Assembly: GCA_016703895.1 (NCBI GenBank)
Contig: JADJBE010000007.1
Location: 135,729-199,728, forward strand
From: Pseudomonadota bacterium
GTDB lineage: Bacteria > Pseudomonadota > Gammaproteobacteria > Steroidobacterales > Steroidobacteraceae
Reading direction: 5' to 3'
DNA length: 64,000 nt
Below, in pieces: positions 27,075-36,895 of this stretch; positions within the stretch are counted from its first letter, which is position 1; every line of letters starts with the position of its first letter. A program made the translations under genes and the position numbers. The notes beneath the pieces were generated by a model, which worked only from the letters and a program-made list of their open reading frames with translations, was not told the DNA's origin and did no database searches.

Positions 27075-27883
27075 GTCTCGCGCGCAAGCGCTTTGGTCAG
27101 CACTTCCTGCATGATCGCGGCTCGATCGAGCGGATTGTGCAGGTGGTTGCACCGCAAGTTGGCGAGCGATTGGTCGAGATCGGTCCTGGACGCGGCGCAA
27201 TAACTGCGGCGCTACTGGCGCAGGCCGGCTCGCTCGATGCAATCGAAATCGACCGTGACCTGGCTGCCAGACTGCGCGAGCAGTTCGCAGCGACTCCAGG
27301 TTTCCGCCTGCATGTCGCCGACGCGCTGAAGTTCGACTTTGCGTCTCTCGCGACCGCACGTGGCGGACCGCTCAGAGTCGTCGGCAATCTGCCGTATAAC
27401 ATCTCGACCCCGCTCATTTTTCATCTGCTCGAGCAACGCGCCGCGATTGCCGACTTGCACGTGATGCTGCAAAAAGAAGTCGTCGATCGCATGGTCGCTG
27501 CGCCGGGCTCAAAAGACTACGGTCGTTTGACGGTGATGTTGGCGCCGTACACCGAGATCTCGCGGCTCTTCGAAATCGGGCCAGGTGCGTTCACACCACC
27601 CCCTGCCGTGTGGTCGTCGGTAGTCCGGCTCACCATGCTGTCGCAACCCGCCTTTGCCACGCCGCCTGCGTTTGCCCGACTGGTGGCGGCCGCGTTTTCG
27701 CAGCGCCGCAAGACGCTGCGCAACGGCCTGCGCGGCCTGCTCGACATCCCCGACATCGAGGCCTGCGGGATCGACCCGGGATGCCGGGCCGAAACGCTCG
27801 CGCCGGCCGCCTTCGCTCAACTGGCTGCGCGCTGCCGCGCAGAATCCAGGCCAGATTCTGCGCTAGACTCAGCGGTACCATGA
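27071..27883 (+). CDS. rsmA: 16S rRNA (A1518/A1519) dimethyltransferase RsmA/KsgA
   Basis: 270 residues, GTG start overlapping the pdxA stop (GTGA). SAM motif EIGPGRGAIT near 35, acidic EIDRDL near 57, and catalytic NLPYNIS near 100; the PPPAVWSSVVRL segment is typical of KsgA. It dimethylates two adenosines near the 3' end of 16S rRNA. The apaG ATG overlaps its stop codon. Confidence 0.95.
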   Translation: MSLARKRFGQHFLHDRGSIERIVQVVAPQVGERLVEIGPGRGAITAALLAQAGSLDAIEIDRDLAARLREQFAATPGFRLHVADALKFDFASLATARGGPLRVVGNLPYNISTPLIFHLLEQRAAIADLHVMLQKEVVDRMVAAPGSKDYGRLTVMLAPYTEISRLFEIGPGAFTPPPAVWSSVVRLTMLSQPAFATPPAFARLVAAAFSQRRKTLRNGLRGLLDIPDIEACGIDPGCRAETLAPAAFAQLAARCRAESRPDSALDSAVP

Positions 27884-28260
27884 CAGAGACCATCTGCAAG
27901 ATCCTGATCGACGTCGAGACCGCCTATCTCGAGGAACAGTCCGAGCCCAAGGACCATCGCTACGTGTTTGCGTACACGATCACGATCCGCAACGAAGGGC
28001 CGCAGCCGGCACAGCTGCTGACGCGCCATTGGATCATCACAGACGCCAACGGCAAGGTGCAGGAAGTCCGTGGCGACGGCGTGGTCGGTGAACAGCCGCA
28101 TCTGGCGCCAGGCCAGGGCTTTCGGTACTCGAGCGGTGCGGTGCTCGAAACACCGGTGGGCGCGATGCATGGCAGCTACCAAATGGTGGCCGACGATGGC
28201 GTGCAGTTTGACGCGCCGATCCCGGCGTTCCGGCTGGCGATCCCCGGCGTCCTACACTAG
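27880..28260 (+). CDS. apaG: ApaG (CorD) domain protein
   Basis: 126 residues, a single fibronectin-III-like ApaG domain. Family motifs: FAYTITIRNEGPQPAQLLTRHW near 30-50 (shortened here), GEQPHLAPGQGFRYSSG near 73 and GSYQMV near 106. The biochemical role of ApaG is unsettled; it is nearly always encoded with rsmA and apaH as here. Starts within the rsmA stop (ATGA). A short direct repeat (CACTAGCGTCC) sits just after its stop. Confidence 0.94.
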   Translation: MTETICKILIDVETAYLEEQSEPKDHRYVFAYTITIRNEGPQPAQLLTRHWIITDANGKVQEVRGDGVVGEQPHLAPGQGFRYSSGAVLETPVGAMHGSYQMVADDGVQFDAPIPAFRLAIPGVLH

Positions 28261-28285
28261 CGTCCTGCACTAGCGTCCCGCACCG

Positions 28286-29122
28286 ATGGCGCGCTATGCC
28301 GTGGGCGATGTGCAGGGCTGCCGCGCCGAACTCGAACAGCTGTTAGCCAAGCTGCAATTCAATGCGGACCGCGACGAGCTCTTGTTTGCGGGTGATATCG
28401 TCAACCGCGGGCCCGACTCACTGGGCGCCTTGCAGCTGGTTCGGTCGCTGGATGCCAACGCAACCGTAGTGCTCGGCAATCACGATCTGCACCTGCTCGC
28501 AGTCTATTTTGGTGCACCTCGCCAATTGAAGAAAGGCGACACACTGGATGCGTTGTTAGCAAGCGCCGAGCATGCGTCGTTGCTGGAGTGGCTAGTACAG
28601 CGGCCGCTGCTGCAGTATGACGAGCGCCGCAATGAGCTGCTGGTGCACGCCGGCCTAGTGCCGCAATGGTCCGCCGAACTCGCGGCTCAGTTGGCTGCCG
28701 AGACGCAGACAGCACTGCGCGCCAATCCGCTCGAGTTCTTCGCTAACATGTATGGCAACAAGCCGGACCGCTGGCAAGACACGTTGACCGGGCACGATCG
28801 CCACCGTTTCGTGATCAATGTGCTAACACGCCTCAGGATCTGCAGGGCCGACGGGCGAGTCGATCTGAAGTTCAAGGGCGCGCCAGATGAGGCGCCGCCC
28901 GACTATGCGCCGTGGTTTGCGCACGCAGATCGAGCCAGCGCAGCGACGCGCATCGTCTTCGGACATTGGTCGACGCTCGGACTGCTGCGCCGTCCCATGC
29001 TGTTAGGACTGGACACTGGCTGCGTCTGGGGCGGCTCGCTGACCGCCGTCGATCTCGATGACGCAGAGCGGCCGCCGATACAAGTTGGCTGCAGTGGCTA
29101 TCGCCGGCCGGGATCGATCTAA
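28286..29122 (+). CDS. apaH: Diadenosine tetraphosphatase ApaH
   Basis: 278 residues of the calcineurin-like phosphoesterase family; cleaves Ap4A symmetrically to two ADP. Metal and catalytic motifs: GDVQGCRAEL (7-16), GDIVNRGPDS near 37, and GNHDLHLLA near 62, plus GHWSTLGL near 235. It closes the lptD-apaH operon. The next gene is convergent, its stop overlapping this one by 4 bases. Confidence 0.95.
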   Translation: MARYAVGDVQGCRAELEQLLAKLQFNADRDELLFAGDIVNRGPDSLGALQLVRSLDANATVVLGNHDLHLLAVYFGAPRQLKKGDTLDALLASAEHASLLEWLVQRPLLQYDERRNELLVHAGLVPQWSAELAAQLAAETQTALRANPLEFFANMYGNKPDRWQDTLTGHDRHRFVINVLTRLRICRADGRVDLKFKGAPDEAPPDYAPWFAHADRASAATRIVFGHWSTLGLLRRPMLLGLDTGCVWGGSLTAVDLDDAERPPIQVGCSGYRRPGSI

Positions 29123-29556
29123 GTGCCGGCTGGCGCTTCGCGGTTGCGCCAACTGATCGTGAGCCCCGGCGTATCGCGTCGATAGACGCCCGGCGGCAAC
29201 TCCAGATCGATAGGCGCCGTGCCGTCAACGGCGACTGGCAGTATCAGCCGCTGCGCACCCACCACTTCGAGCTCGCCGACGCTGCCCGGCCGTACCCGCA
29301 GCACAACGCGCGACGGCCAGCGATAGCCCTCGGCAAGCTGCGCTACGACCGTGCCACTGCCGGTCAGACCTTGCAGGTCCATGACCACAGCGTTGCGCTG
29401 CCAAAACTGCGGCACGCTCGGGCCACCGCCCCCGACCACAAAGACGGCAGCGGTTTCGGGCACCAGCGGCGCCTTCTTGCCAAACGGCCAGATGCGGTGG
29501 CCAGCGCAACCGCTCAGTGACAAGGACAACAACAGGACCAGCAAAATACGTAACAA
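29119..29556 (-). CDS. Small lipoprotein of unknown function
   Basis: 145 residues. I chose TTG at 29556 because it is preceded by GGAGG at good spacing and yields a clear signal peptide (LLRILLVLLLSLSLSGC) with lipobox LSGC. The longer frame upstream has no protein-like character. After the lipidated cysteine comes a beta-rich region with repeats of valine/leucine (LRVRPGSVGELEVVG, IDLELPPGVY). I do not recognise the family. Probably monocistronic, convergent with apaH. Confidence 0.65.
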   Translation of the reverse strand: MLRILLVLLLSLSLSGCAGHRIWPFGKKAPLVPETAAVFVVGGGGPSVPQFWQRNAVVMDLQGLTGSGTVVAQLAEGYRWPSRVVLRVRPGSVGELEVVGAQRLILPVAVDGTAPIDLELPPGVYRRDTPGLTISWRNREAPAGT

Positions 29557-29790
29557 GTAAACCTCCAGCACAACGCAGCCGTGTGCTGCACGGCGCCAGT
29601 TTGCGATACACCTAAGATTACGCGGATGGGACGAAGGCCGCGAGTCCCTGACGCCGCACAGCGACAACGACGCGTTCAGGTGGGTGAGATCCCACCAGCA
29701 AGCGCTTACCATTGCGTTGCAGCGCCACCGCACGGCCGCGCGCTCTGCAATAGTTTTGCCATGTCTGCACCGAAAGCCTGATAACCGACC

Positions 29791-30606
29791 ATGATCGCCA
29801 AACTCACTATCGCTGGCCAGGAACACGCCTTCGCGCTCGACCGCGGTGTCTCACTGGCGATTGCGACCGACTTCCAGACTGTCGGGCCACACCACTTTGG
29901 CGCGCCACTGGCCGCTTCCCAACCACTGGCAGTTGGCGCCTTTACCGGCGAGGTGGCCACCGGTGCGAGCGCCAATTGTCGCACCATCTCGCTGACACCC
30001 CACTGCACCGGCACACACACCGAAACAGTCGCGCATCTGTTGCGCGCGCCCGGCGATGCGTGGCGAGTCATACCGAAGACTCTGCTGCCTGCGGCCTTGA
30101 TCACCGTGGCGCCAGAGCCCGCGCGCGAGACCCGCGAGTCAACCGTACCGGCGCCTTGGGGCACAGACAACTTGATCACCGAGCGGCGCCTGCGCGCGGC
30201 GTTCATGCGAAATCGACCGTTCGAACCGCGTGCCTTGATCATTCGCACCCTCCCGAATGACCCAGCCAAGCACTCAACTAACGCCACCGAGACTGTGCCG
30301 CCCTACTTCACACAGGAAGCCGCACACTGGTTGGTAGCGCAAAATTTCCAGCACGTGGTGCTGGATATCCCGTCCTTCGACCGCATGCAAGACGAAGGCA
30401 AGCTCACGGGGCATCGTATTTTTTTTGGTCTACCAGCCACCAGCCGCGACCAAGCAGACGTAGCCCGCCCCTCCTGTACGATCACCGAGTTGGCGTACGT
30501 ACCGGACGAAGTGGTGGACGGCAATTACGCGCTGTTGTTAGCAGTGCCCGCGATCGGCGGCGATGCCGTACCGAGCCAGCCCGTCGTCTACCCGTACTGC
30601 AAATGA
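29791..30606 (+). CDS. Cyclase-family protein, probable arylformamidase (N-formylkynurenine formamidase)
   Basis: 271 residues of the cyclase/KynB metal-dependent hydrolase family. The metal motif is HCTGTHTETVAHL near 71-83 (HxGTHxD type with Glu for Asp), and a second conserved part is VVLDIPSFDR near 190. It is longer than typical KynB (about 210). Position directly before kynU and kmo (4-base overlap with kynU) argues that it hydrolyses N-formylkynurenine to kynurenine, although other cyclase-family substrates are possible. Confidence 0.78.
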   Translation: MIAKLTIAGQEHAFALDRGVSLAIATDFQTVGPHHFGAPLAASQPLAVGAFTGEVATGASANCRTISLTPHCTGTHTETVAHLLRAPGDAWRVIPKTLLPAALITVAPEPARETRESTVPAPWGTDNLITERRLRAAFMRNRPFEPRALIIRTLPNDPAKHSTNATETVPPYFTQEAAHWLVAQNFQHVVLDIPSFDRMQDEGKLTGHRIFFGLPATSRDQADVARPSCTITELAYVPDEVVDGNYALLLAVPAIGGDAVPSQPVVYPYCK

Positions 30607-31892
30607 ACGCCGCAGAACAAGCCATCATTCAGCAGGCTGCTGCCTTGGACCGCGCGGATACACTCGCGCCGTGGCGGCAGAAGTTTGCCCTGCCGCGAAA
30701 AGCGGGTGGCGAGCCGTTGCTCTACTTCGCTGGCCACTCCTTGGGCCTCGCGCCACTGGCTGCGCTCGATCTCGTCAGCGAAGAACTCGCAGACTGGTCA
30801 CGACTCGCGGTGCTCGGCCATCACACCGCGCATCGACCCTGGATCGACTACCACACGTTCGCGACGCGCGGCTTACAACACCTCACCGGTGCAAAACCCT
30901 GCGAAGTCGTGGCGATGAATTCGCTGACCGTGAATCTGCATCTGATGATGGCGAGCTTCTACCGACCCAGCGCCGAGCGACCTAAGATACTCATCGAGGC
31001 CGGCGCCTTCTCGTCGGACCATCTGGCCGTCAGCTCACAACTGGCGTGGCACGGCTTTGACCCAGCGACACACCTGGAACTCGTCGCACCGCGGCCCGGC
31101 GAGGATACGCTGCGCCACGAGGACATCGAATCGACCATCGAGCGACTCGGCTCATCACTCGCGCTGGTGCTATGGCCCGGTGTGCAATTTCGCACTGGCC
31201 AGGCGTTCGACTGCGGCCGCATTGCCGCCGCTGCCAAACGCGTTGGCGCTACGGTCGGCTTTGATATGGGCCATGCGATCGGCAATCTGCCACTGGCGCT
31301 ACACGATTGGGACGCCGATTTCGCCGCCTGGTGCAGTTATAAGTACCTGAACGCCGGCCCCGGAGCAGTGGGCGGTTGCTTCGTCCACGAGCGTCACGTC
31401 GCGCGGCGCGATCTGCCGCGCCTCGCCGGTTGGTGGGGCCACGAACCGGCGACGCGTTTTCAGATGCGCGCCGATTTCGTGCCGAGCCGCGATGCGGCTG
31501 GTTGGGCGATCAGCAACCCGCCGGTGCTGGCGACTGCGCCGTTGATCGCCTCGCTCGAGCTGTTCCGTGAGGCTGATATTGCCAAGCTGCGCGACAAGTC
31601 GCTGCGACTAACAGGATTCCTGCTCGAACTTCTGCAGCGGCACACTGAGCGCGGCCTGCGCATCGTCACACCGACCCATGCTGACGAGCGTGGCTGCCAG
31701 GTTTCCATGCGTGTGGTCGGCGGCAGCTCACGTGGACGCCGAGTTTTCGATGCACTGGGCGATAAAGACGTCATTTGCGATTGGCGCGAGCCAGACTTGA
31801 TTCGCGTGGCGCCTGTCCCCTTCTATAACTCGTTTGCAGACGTGCAGCAATTTGTCGCGCGGCTCGCCACCAGCCTGCGAGAAGTCCCGTGA
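30603..31892 (+). CDS. kynU: Kynureninase
   Basis: 429 residues, PLP enzyme cleaving 3-hydroxykynurenine to 3-hydroxyanthranilate and alanine. Motifs: YFAGHSLGLAP near 40, SLTVNLHLMMASFY near 108, VGFDMGHAIGNLP near 220 and the PLP lysine in WCSYKYLNAGPG near 247. It overlaps the formamidase and kmo genes by 4 bases each, forming a formamidase-kynU-kmo operon. Confidence 0.94.
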   Translation: MNAAEQAIIQQAAALDRADTLAPWRQKFALPRKAGGEPLLYFAGHSLGLAPLAALDLVSEELADWSRLAVLGHHTAHRPWIDYHTFATRGLQHLTGAKPCEVVAMNSLTVNLHLMMASFYRPSAERPKILIEAGAFSSDHLAVSSQLAWHGFDPATHLELVAPRPGEDTLRHEDIESTIERLGSSLALVLWPGVQFRTGQAFDCGRIAAAAKRVGATVGFDMGHAIGNLPLALHDWDADFAAWCSYKYLNAGPGAVGGCFVHERHVARRDLPRLAGWWGHEPATRFQMRADFVPSRDAAGWAISNPPVLATAPLIASLELFREADIAKLRDKSLRLTGFLLELLQRHTERGLRIVTPTHADERGCQVSMRVVGGSSRGRRVFDALGDKDVICDWREPDLIRVAPVPFYNSFADVQQFVARLATSLREVP

Positions 31893-33244
31893 GTATTGCA
31901 CCAGCACCGGTCACCGTGATTGGCGCAGGCCTCTCTGGTGCGCTCGTCGCGCTGTTGTTCGCCCGCCGCGGCTTCACTGTCACGGTGTATGAACGTCGTC
32001 CCGACCCGCGGCTCGAACCAAGCGACGCGGGCCGCTCAATCAACCTGGCACTCGCGACGCGCGGACTGCGCGCTTTGGAACGTGCGGGACTTGCTGAGCA
32101 AGTGCAACCACTGCTAACGCCAATGCGCGGCCGGATGGTGCATGGTCGAGATGGCACGACGTCCCTGTTGCCCTACGGGCAGACAGCGCGAGAGGTCATC
32201 TATTCCGTCGAGCGTGACCAGCTCAACACGCTGTTGATCGACGCGGCCGACTCGCACCCCAACGTGAGCTTTCGGTTCCGTCACGCCTGTCTCGGTGCAC
32301 GACCGGCCGAAGGAGCTTTGTTGATTCGCGACCAACAGGCCGAGCACGGCTACGAAGTCGCACTCACAGCGACGATTGCAACCGATGGCGCCGGCTCCGC
32401 CGTGCGCACGTCGCTCGCCGCGGCCGGCTATCTCAACGCTCGCGAGGAACTGCTCGACCATGATTACAAGGAACTGACGATTCCCGCCGTCGATGGGGCG
32501 CATGCCATCGAGCGCCACGCGCTGCATGTCTGGCCGCGCGGCGACTACATGCTGATCGCGCTGCCAAACCCCAGTGGCACATTCACCGCAACGCTGTTCA
32601 TGGCTAAATCCGGTGCGCAGAGCTTTGCTGCGCTCGCAGCGCCGGCGCAAGTGGCCCAGCTCTTTGCACGGGACTTCGCCGATGCCGCGGCCTTGATGCC
32701 CAACCACGTCGAGCAGTTTGCCGCGCATCCGCAGGGCATCATGGGCACCGTGTACTGTGATCGCTGGCACGTCGGCGGCCAGGTTTTGTTGTTAGGTGAT
32801 GCAGCACATGCCATTGTGCCTTTTCATGGCCAAGGCATGAACTGCGCCTTTGAGGACTGTACGGCGCTGGATCGGCTGCTGGACGACTCCGTCACCTGGC
32901 AGGAATTGTTTGCGCGTTTCGCCGCGGAGCGTAAGCCCAACGCGGATGCGATCGCCGCCATGGCGCTGGAAAACTACGTTGAGATGCGCGCCAGTGTTCT
33001 CGATCCGGCCTTCGTTCGGCAGCGGCAGTTGGGCCATGCGCTCGAGCGTAGCTATCCTGAGCGATTCATCCCGCGCTACTCGATGGTGATGTTCCACCCG
33101 GAAATCGGCTACCGCCAAGCCTGGGAACGCGGCCAGCGACAAAGTGAGATTCTGCAATCGCTGGACGCGGCAGGTCATACCGCCGATAGCCCAGCGGCCA
33201 AACAACTGGTCGAAGCAAAGCTCTCGTTGTTAGCCGGCCACTGA
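31889..33244 (+). CDS. kmo: Kynurenine 3-monooxygenase
   Basis: 451 residues, FAD monooxygenase hydroxylating kynurenine. FAD motif GAGLSGALVALLFARRG near 8-24 and the second FAD motif LLGDAAHAIVPFHGQGMNCAFEDC (in part) near 300-320 are both intact; the segment SINLALATRGLRALE near 50 is typical of KMO. Last gene of the kynurenine operon; its 3' end overlaps convergent folA by 15 bases. Confidence 0.94.
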   Translation: MSIAPAPVTVIGAGLSGALVALLFARRGFTVTVYERRPDPRLEPSDAGRSINLALATRGLRALERAGLAEQVQPLLTPMRGRMVHGRDGTTSLLPYGQTAREVIYSVERDQLNTLLIDAADSHPNVSFRFRHACLGARPAEGALLIRDQQAEHGYEVALTATIATDGAGSAVRTSLAAAGYLNAREELLDHDYKELTIPAVDGAHAIERHALHVWPRGDYMLIALPNPSGTFTATLFMAKSGAQSFAALAAPAQVAQLFARDFADAAALMPNHVEQFAAHPQGIMGTVYCDRWHVGGQVLLLGDAAHAIVPFHGQGMNCAFEDCTALDRLLDDSVTWQELFARFAAERKPNADAIAAMALENYVEMRASVLDPAFVRQRQLGHALERSYPERFIPRYSMVMFHPEIGYRQAWERGQRQSEILQSLDAAGHTADSPAAKQLVEAKLSLLAGH

Positions 33245-33775
33245 ACGCCGCTGCAGCGTTATGAACGTGAATCCATATTCGTGACGCTCGTCCGGCGCAT
33301 GGTACTCAGCAGCCGTCTCCACCCAGAACTGGTCAACGATCGGCAGCATGACCGTGTCGCCCGCTGGCTGCGCATGCACCCGCGTGAGATGGATAGCGTC
33401 GGCGCGTGGTAGCGCGGCTCGATACAGTGCGGCGCCGCCGATGATCGCGACCTCGGGCGCCGCCCCCGCCGCGTCGAGCGCCGCATCGAAGCTTCCGACC
33501 ACCGTGACACCCGGGGGTGCAAAGCCAGCCGTCCGCGACACCACGATATTGAGACGCCCCGGCAGCGGTCGGCCGATAGACTCGTAGGTATGTCGTCCCA
33601 TGACAATCGGCTTGCCGAGCGTCAATTGCTTGAAATGCTTGAGATCGTCGGGCAGATGCCACGGCAGCGCGTTATCACGCCCGATGACATTGTTTTCGGC
33701 TGCTGCCACGACCACTACGATGCGCGGCACCATACTGCCGCTCGGGTGTGATCCAGTTCGCAGTTCAGTTGACAT
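33230..33775 (-). CDS. folA: Dihydrofolate reductase
   Basis: About 181 residues from ATG 33775, or 167 from the internal ATG at 33733 (MVPRIVVVV), which gives a more usual length; neither has a strong ribosome binding site. DHFR motifs: AENNVIGRDNALPWHLPDD near 28 (of the long form), FKQLTLGKPIVMGRHTYESIG near 50 (shortened here), and VIGGAALYR near 112. Reduces dihydrofolate; thyA lies 3.8 kb away. Confidence 0.93.
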   Translation of the reverse strand: MSTELRTGSHPSGSMVPRIVVVVAAAENNVIGRDNALPWHLPDDLKHFKQLTLGKPIVMGRHTYESIGRPLPGRLNIVVSRTAGFAPPGVTVVGSFDAALDAAGAAPEVAIIGGAALYRAALPRADAIHLTRVHAQPAGDTVMLPIVDQFWVETAAEYHAPDERHEYGFTFITLQRRSVAG

Positions 33776-33835
33776 ATTGGCGCTGCCTGTGACCCTTGCA
33801 CGCACGCCCAGCGCCGTACCTTTTAGTCTAGACAG

Positions 33836-36800
33836 ATGATTGTACCGGTCGGCCGCGCGCTCCGGGGCTGGCGACAGCTACGGGCCATTGTTCTTGCCTG
33901 CGCCTTGCTATGCGCCTGGGCGGGAACGGCGCTTGCGCAGTCCACACCGATCAGCCGTGCGGTCCGCATCACGGGCAACATCAACTTCGTGACCACCGGC
34001 GGCTCGCTACGCACCCAAGCGAATGGCGGCAATGCTTGTGCCGTCGGTCCGACCAGCACAGAGAACCTCAGCGGCGTACCCGCGGGCACCACCATACAGG
34101 CGGCCTATCTCTACTGGGGCGGCTCTGGCCCGACCGTCGACTCGACCGTCAGCCTCAATGGGTCGACCGTGAACGCCAACCGCACCTTCACGGCCGTGTT
34201 CAACAACGCAGGCACGAATTTCCCGTACTTCGGTGGCGTTGCGGATGTCACACCATTGGTCACCGGCAACGGCAGCTACACGTTCGGCAATCTGACCGTC
34301 AACACCGGCGCGCCCCACTGTAATTCCAGCGCGGTATTGTCGGGTTGGGGGTTGATCGTGATCTATCAAGGCGCGGCGGAGCGCCTGCGCGCGATCAACA
34401 TCTTCGACGGTCTGCAGTTCTTCCGTGGTAGTTCGCTCACGCTCACGCCGGATGGCTTCCGTATTCCACCGACCAATATTGACGGCCGAATCGCGGTGAT
34501 CACCTGGGAAGGTGACCCAGACAATTCGACCCCGCTCGGCGGTTTCAGTGAGAGCCTCAGTTTCAATGGCACACTGCTCGATGACGGCCTCGTGCCGCCA
34601 GGCTCTGTGCCTACTGTCCAGCAGTACGACGGCACGATCAGCTCGCAGGGCACGCTGACGAGTTACGGTGTCGACGTCGACAGCTACGACGTATCGGGCG
34701 CATTGGCTCCTGGCCAAACGACCGCGACCACGAACTATTCGGCTGGTGGTGACTTGGTGCTATTGACCGCGCAAGTCGTCAGTGTAACGACCGAGCCGGT
34801 CGTGGACCTCGCCGTCACCAAATCGCACGTCGGCGATTTCATCGTCGGCACGACGGGTAGCTACACGATTACCGTGAGCAACAGCGCGGGCGTTGAGAAA
34901 GAAGACAATACGATCATCGTCACCGACGTCCTGCCAGCGGGGCTCACGTTCAATTCAGCCAGCGGTACCGGCTGGAGCTGCAGTGCGAGTGGCCAGACGG
35001 TGACCTGCAACCATCCGCCACCGTTGTTGGCTGGCAGCTCCCTGCCACCCCTAACGATCGAGGTACAAGTCGGTCCTGCTGCCTACCCCAGCGTCACCAA
35101 CCAGGTCAGCGTGGCGTCGGCGAGCCTGGACAACACGCCAGGCAACGACTCGGCCAGCGACCCGACCAACGTGCGCAGACCGGACCTGTCGACCTCGACC
35201 AAGACCGTGCAGGACTTGAATGGTGGTGAAGCACAGCCCGGCGATGTACTGCGCTACACCATCACCCTGCTGGAGAGTGGTGGCGCAGCTGCCACGGGCG
35301 TCAATGTGACGGACGACATACCCGCCAACAGCACGGGCTTCACCGTTACAACCCTCCCACCAGGTGTCGTGAATACTTCGACCGGCTCAGGTACGGGCGC
35401 CAATGGCACGGGTTTACTCGACGTGTCGGCCATCATCGTGCCAGCCAACGGTTCGGTAATTGTAGCTTTCGACGTAGTCGTGCCTACCGCCGCAACCGCC
35501 GGTACGCCGATCGACAACACCGCGACGATCACGCAACCCAATGGACCCGGGGCAACGCCCGCGGCACCCACTGTCATTGTCTTGGCTTCGCAGATACCCG
35601 GTGCCGGCCGCAAACCCCTTTACTTGCGACGGCTACCCGCCTTGCAGCTATCGCGTAATCCACCCGCGCCGTCCGAGAGCTACGAGACGATCACGGGTGG
35701 CACGAGCGCAGCCTGGGTGCTGGCGCCGGTGCTGCAGGCGCCGATCACCATTCCGGCGAACGACATCTCGATACGCTTGTGGCTGCGCCGTGCCGGTGAC
35801 GGTGGCTCGAGTCGTCAACTATCGGTCACGCTCGCCAACACCGTGACGGGTGTGGTCGGCAGCAACACGCGCAGCTATACGGTACCGAGCGGCTCCACCG
35901 CCGAGTTTCAGTTTGTCATTCCGAACAGCGCGTTGCTGTCCTTCCCCGCTGGCTCGGCGCTGACTCTGACCGTTCAACAGGTGTCGCCAACCTCCAGTGG
36001 TAGCTCTACCCGGATCTATCCCAACGGGACTGGCGCGAGTAGCTACTCGCGTGTCGAGCTCGACAGCAACACGGTCATCAATGTTGATAGCGTCGACGCC
36101 TACGACGCCCCGTTGCCCGCGGGCGTCGTCCCGCCGACCTTCGCGCCCGGTGTGACGGCCTACCTGCGGGCGGGGATCAGCGATCCTTTCGGTAGCTTCG
36201 ACATCGCCAGTGCCACCGTGACGGTGATCGACCCGCTCAATGTTGCGGTGATTAGCAATGTGCCGATGGTCCAGGTGGCCGACTCAGGCGCCGCCACTGC
36301 CACTTATGAGCTGCCGTTTGTCGTACCCGCCAACGCCGCCGCCGGCACTTGGACCGTGCGCGTCATCGGCACGGAGGGCACAGAAGCGGTGGTGACCGAT
36401 CTCGGCATCGGCACGTTCGTAGTGCAACTGCCTACGCCCGCATTGCGGGTGCAAAAAACCTCAACCGCACTCTCGGACCCCATCAACAACACGACCGATC
36501 CCAAGCGCATTCCGCGCGGCGTCGTTCGCTACGAGATCGCGGTGACCAACACCGGGCCGGGAGCAGTGGATTCGAGCTCACTCGTGATCGCCGACCGCAT
36601 ACCTGACAATACCGCGCTTTACATCGCGGCAGCGGGCGGCCCACCGGTGGAATTCATCGACGGCGTGCCAGCGAGTGGTCTCGCCTACAACTATGCGACG
36701 CAGGTGAACTATTCAAACCAGCCAACCGGTGGCGCACCGTTCAACTACACACCCACGCCTGATGCTGATGGCTTCGATGCCGCGGTACGCGGCGTGCGTG

Positions 36801-36883
36801 TGGCGCCCGCCGGCACCATGACAGGTGCGACGGGCGCCGGGCAGCCCTCGTTCACGATCCGGCTGCGGGTCCGCATCGACTAA
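33836..36883 (+). CDS. Large secreted surface protein with DUF11-type repeats
   Basis: 1015 residues. Signal peptide ends near LAQS (about residue 35). About 45-320 is a beta-rich domain, with DUF3344-like character (AAYLYWGGSG, GWGLIVIYQG). DUF11/conserved-repeat domains follow near 325-440 (YTITVSNSAG, DVLPAGLTFNSASG) and 445-590, then two more beta domains and a last DUF11-like part near 870-1015 (YEIAVTNTGPGAV). There is no obvious C-terminal sorting signal or barrel, so it may be released or held by another system. Adhesion or a surface layer are possible roles, not shown by sequence. Confidence 0.78.
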   Translation: MIVPVGRALRGWRQLRAIVLACALLCAWAGTALAQSTPISRAVRITGNINFVTTGGSLRTQANGGNACAVGPTSTENLSGVPAGTTIQAAYLYWGGSGPTVDSTVSLNGSTVNANRTFTAVFNNAGTNFPYFGGVADVTPLVTGNGSYTFGNLTVNTGAPHCNSSAVLSGWGLIVIYQGAAERLRAINIFDGLQFFRGSSLTLTPDGFRIPPTNIDGRIAVITWEGDPDNSTPLGGFSESLSFNGTLLDDGLVPPGSVPTVQQYDGTISSQGTLTSYGVDVDSYDVSGALAPGQTTATTNYSAGGDLVLLTAQVVSVTTEPVVDLAVTKSHVGDFIVGTTGSYTITVSNSAGVEKEDNTIIVTDVLPAGLTFNSASGTGWSCSASGQTVTCNHPPPLLAGSSLPPLTIEVQVGPAAYPSVTNQVSVASASLDNTPGNDSASDPTNVRRPDLSTSTKTVQDLNGGEAQPGDVLRYTITLLESGGAAATGVNVTDDIPANSTGFTVTTLPPGVVNTSTGSGTGANGTGLLDVSAIIVPANGSVIVAFDVVVPTAATAGTPIDNTATITQPNGPGATPAAPTVIVLASQIPGAGRKPLYLRRLPALQLSRNPPAPSESYETITGGTSAAWVLAPVLQAPITIPANDISIRLWLRRAGDGGSSRQLSVTLANTVTGVVGSNTRSYTVPSGSTAEFQFVIPNSALLSFPAGSALTLTVQQVSPTSSGSSTRIYPNGTGASSYSRVELDSNTVINVDSVDAYDAPLPAGVVPPTFAPGVTAYLRAGISDPFGSFDIASATVTVIDPLNVAVISNVPMVQVADSGAATATYELPFVVPANAAAGTWTVRVIGTEGTEAVVTDLGIGTFVVQLPTPALRVQKTSTALSDPINNTTDPKRIPRGVVRYEIAVTNTGPGAVDSSSLVIADRIPDNTALYIAAAGGPPVEFIDGVPASGLAYNYATQVNYSNQPTGGAPFNYTPTPDADGFDAAVRGVRVAPAGTMTGATGAGQPSFTIRLRVRID

Positions 36884-36895
36884 CCAGCGCGACCG

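Noticed and set aside
28245..28285. Tandem CACTAGCGTCC repeat between apaG and apaH as an att or regulatory site
   Set aside because: Only two to three short imperfect copies, no core pairing or element nearby; probably slippage.
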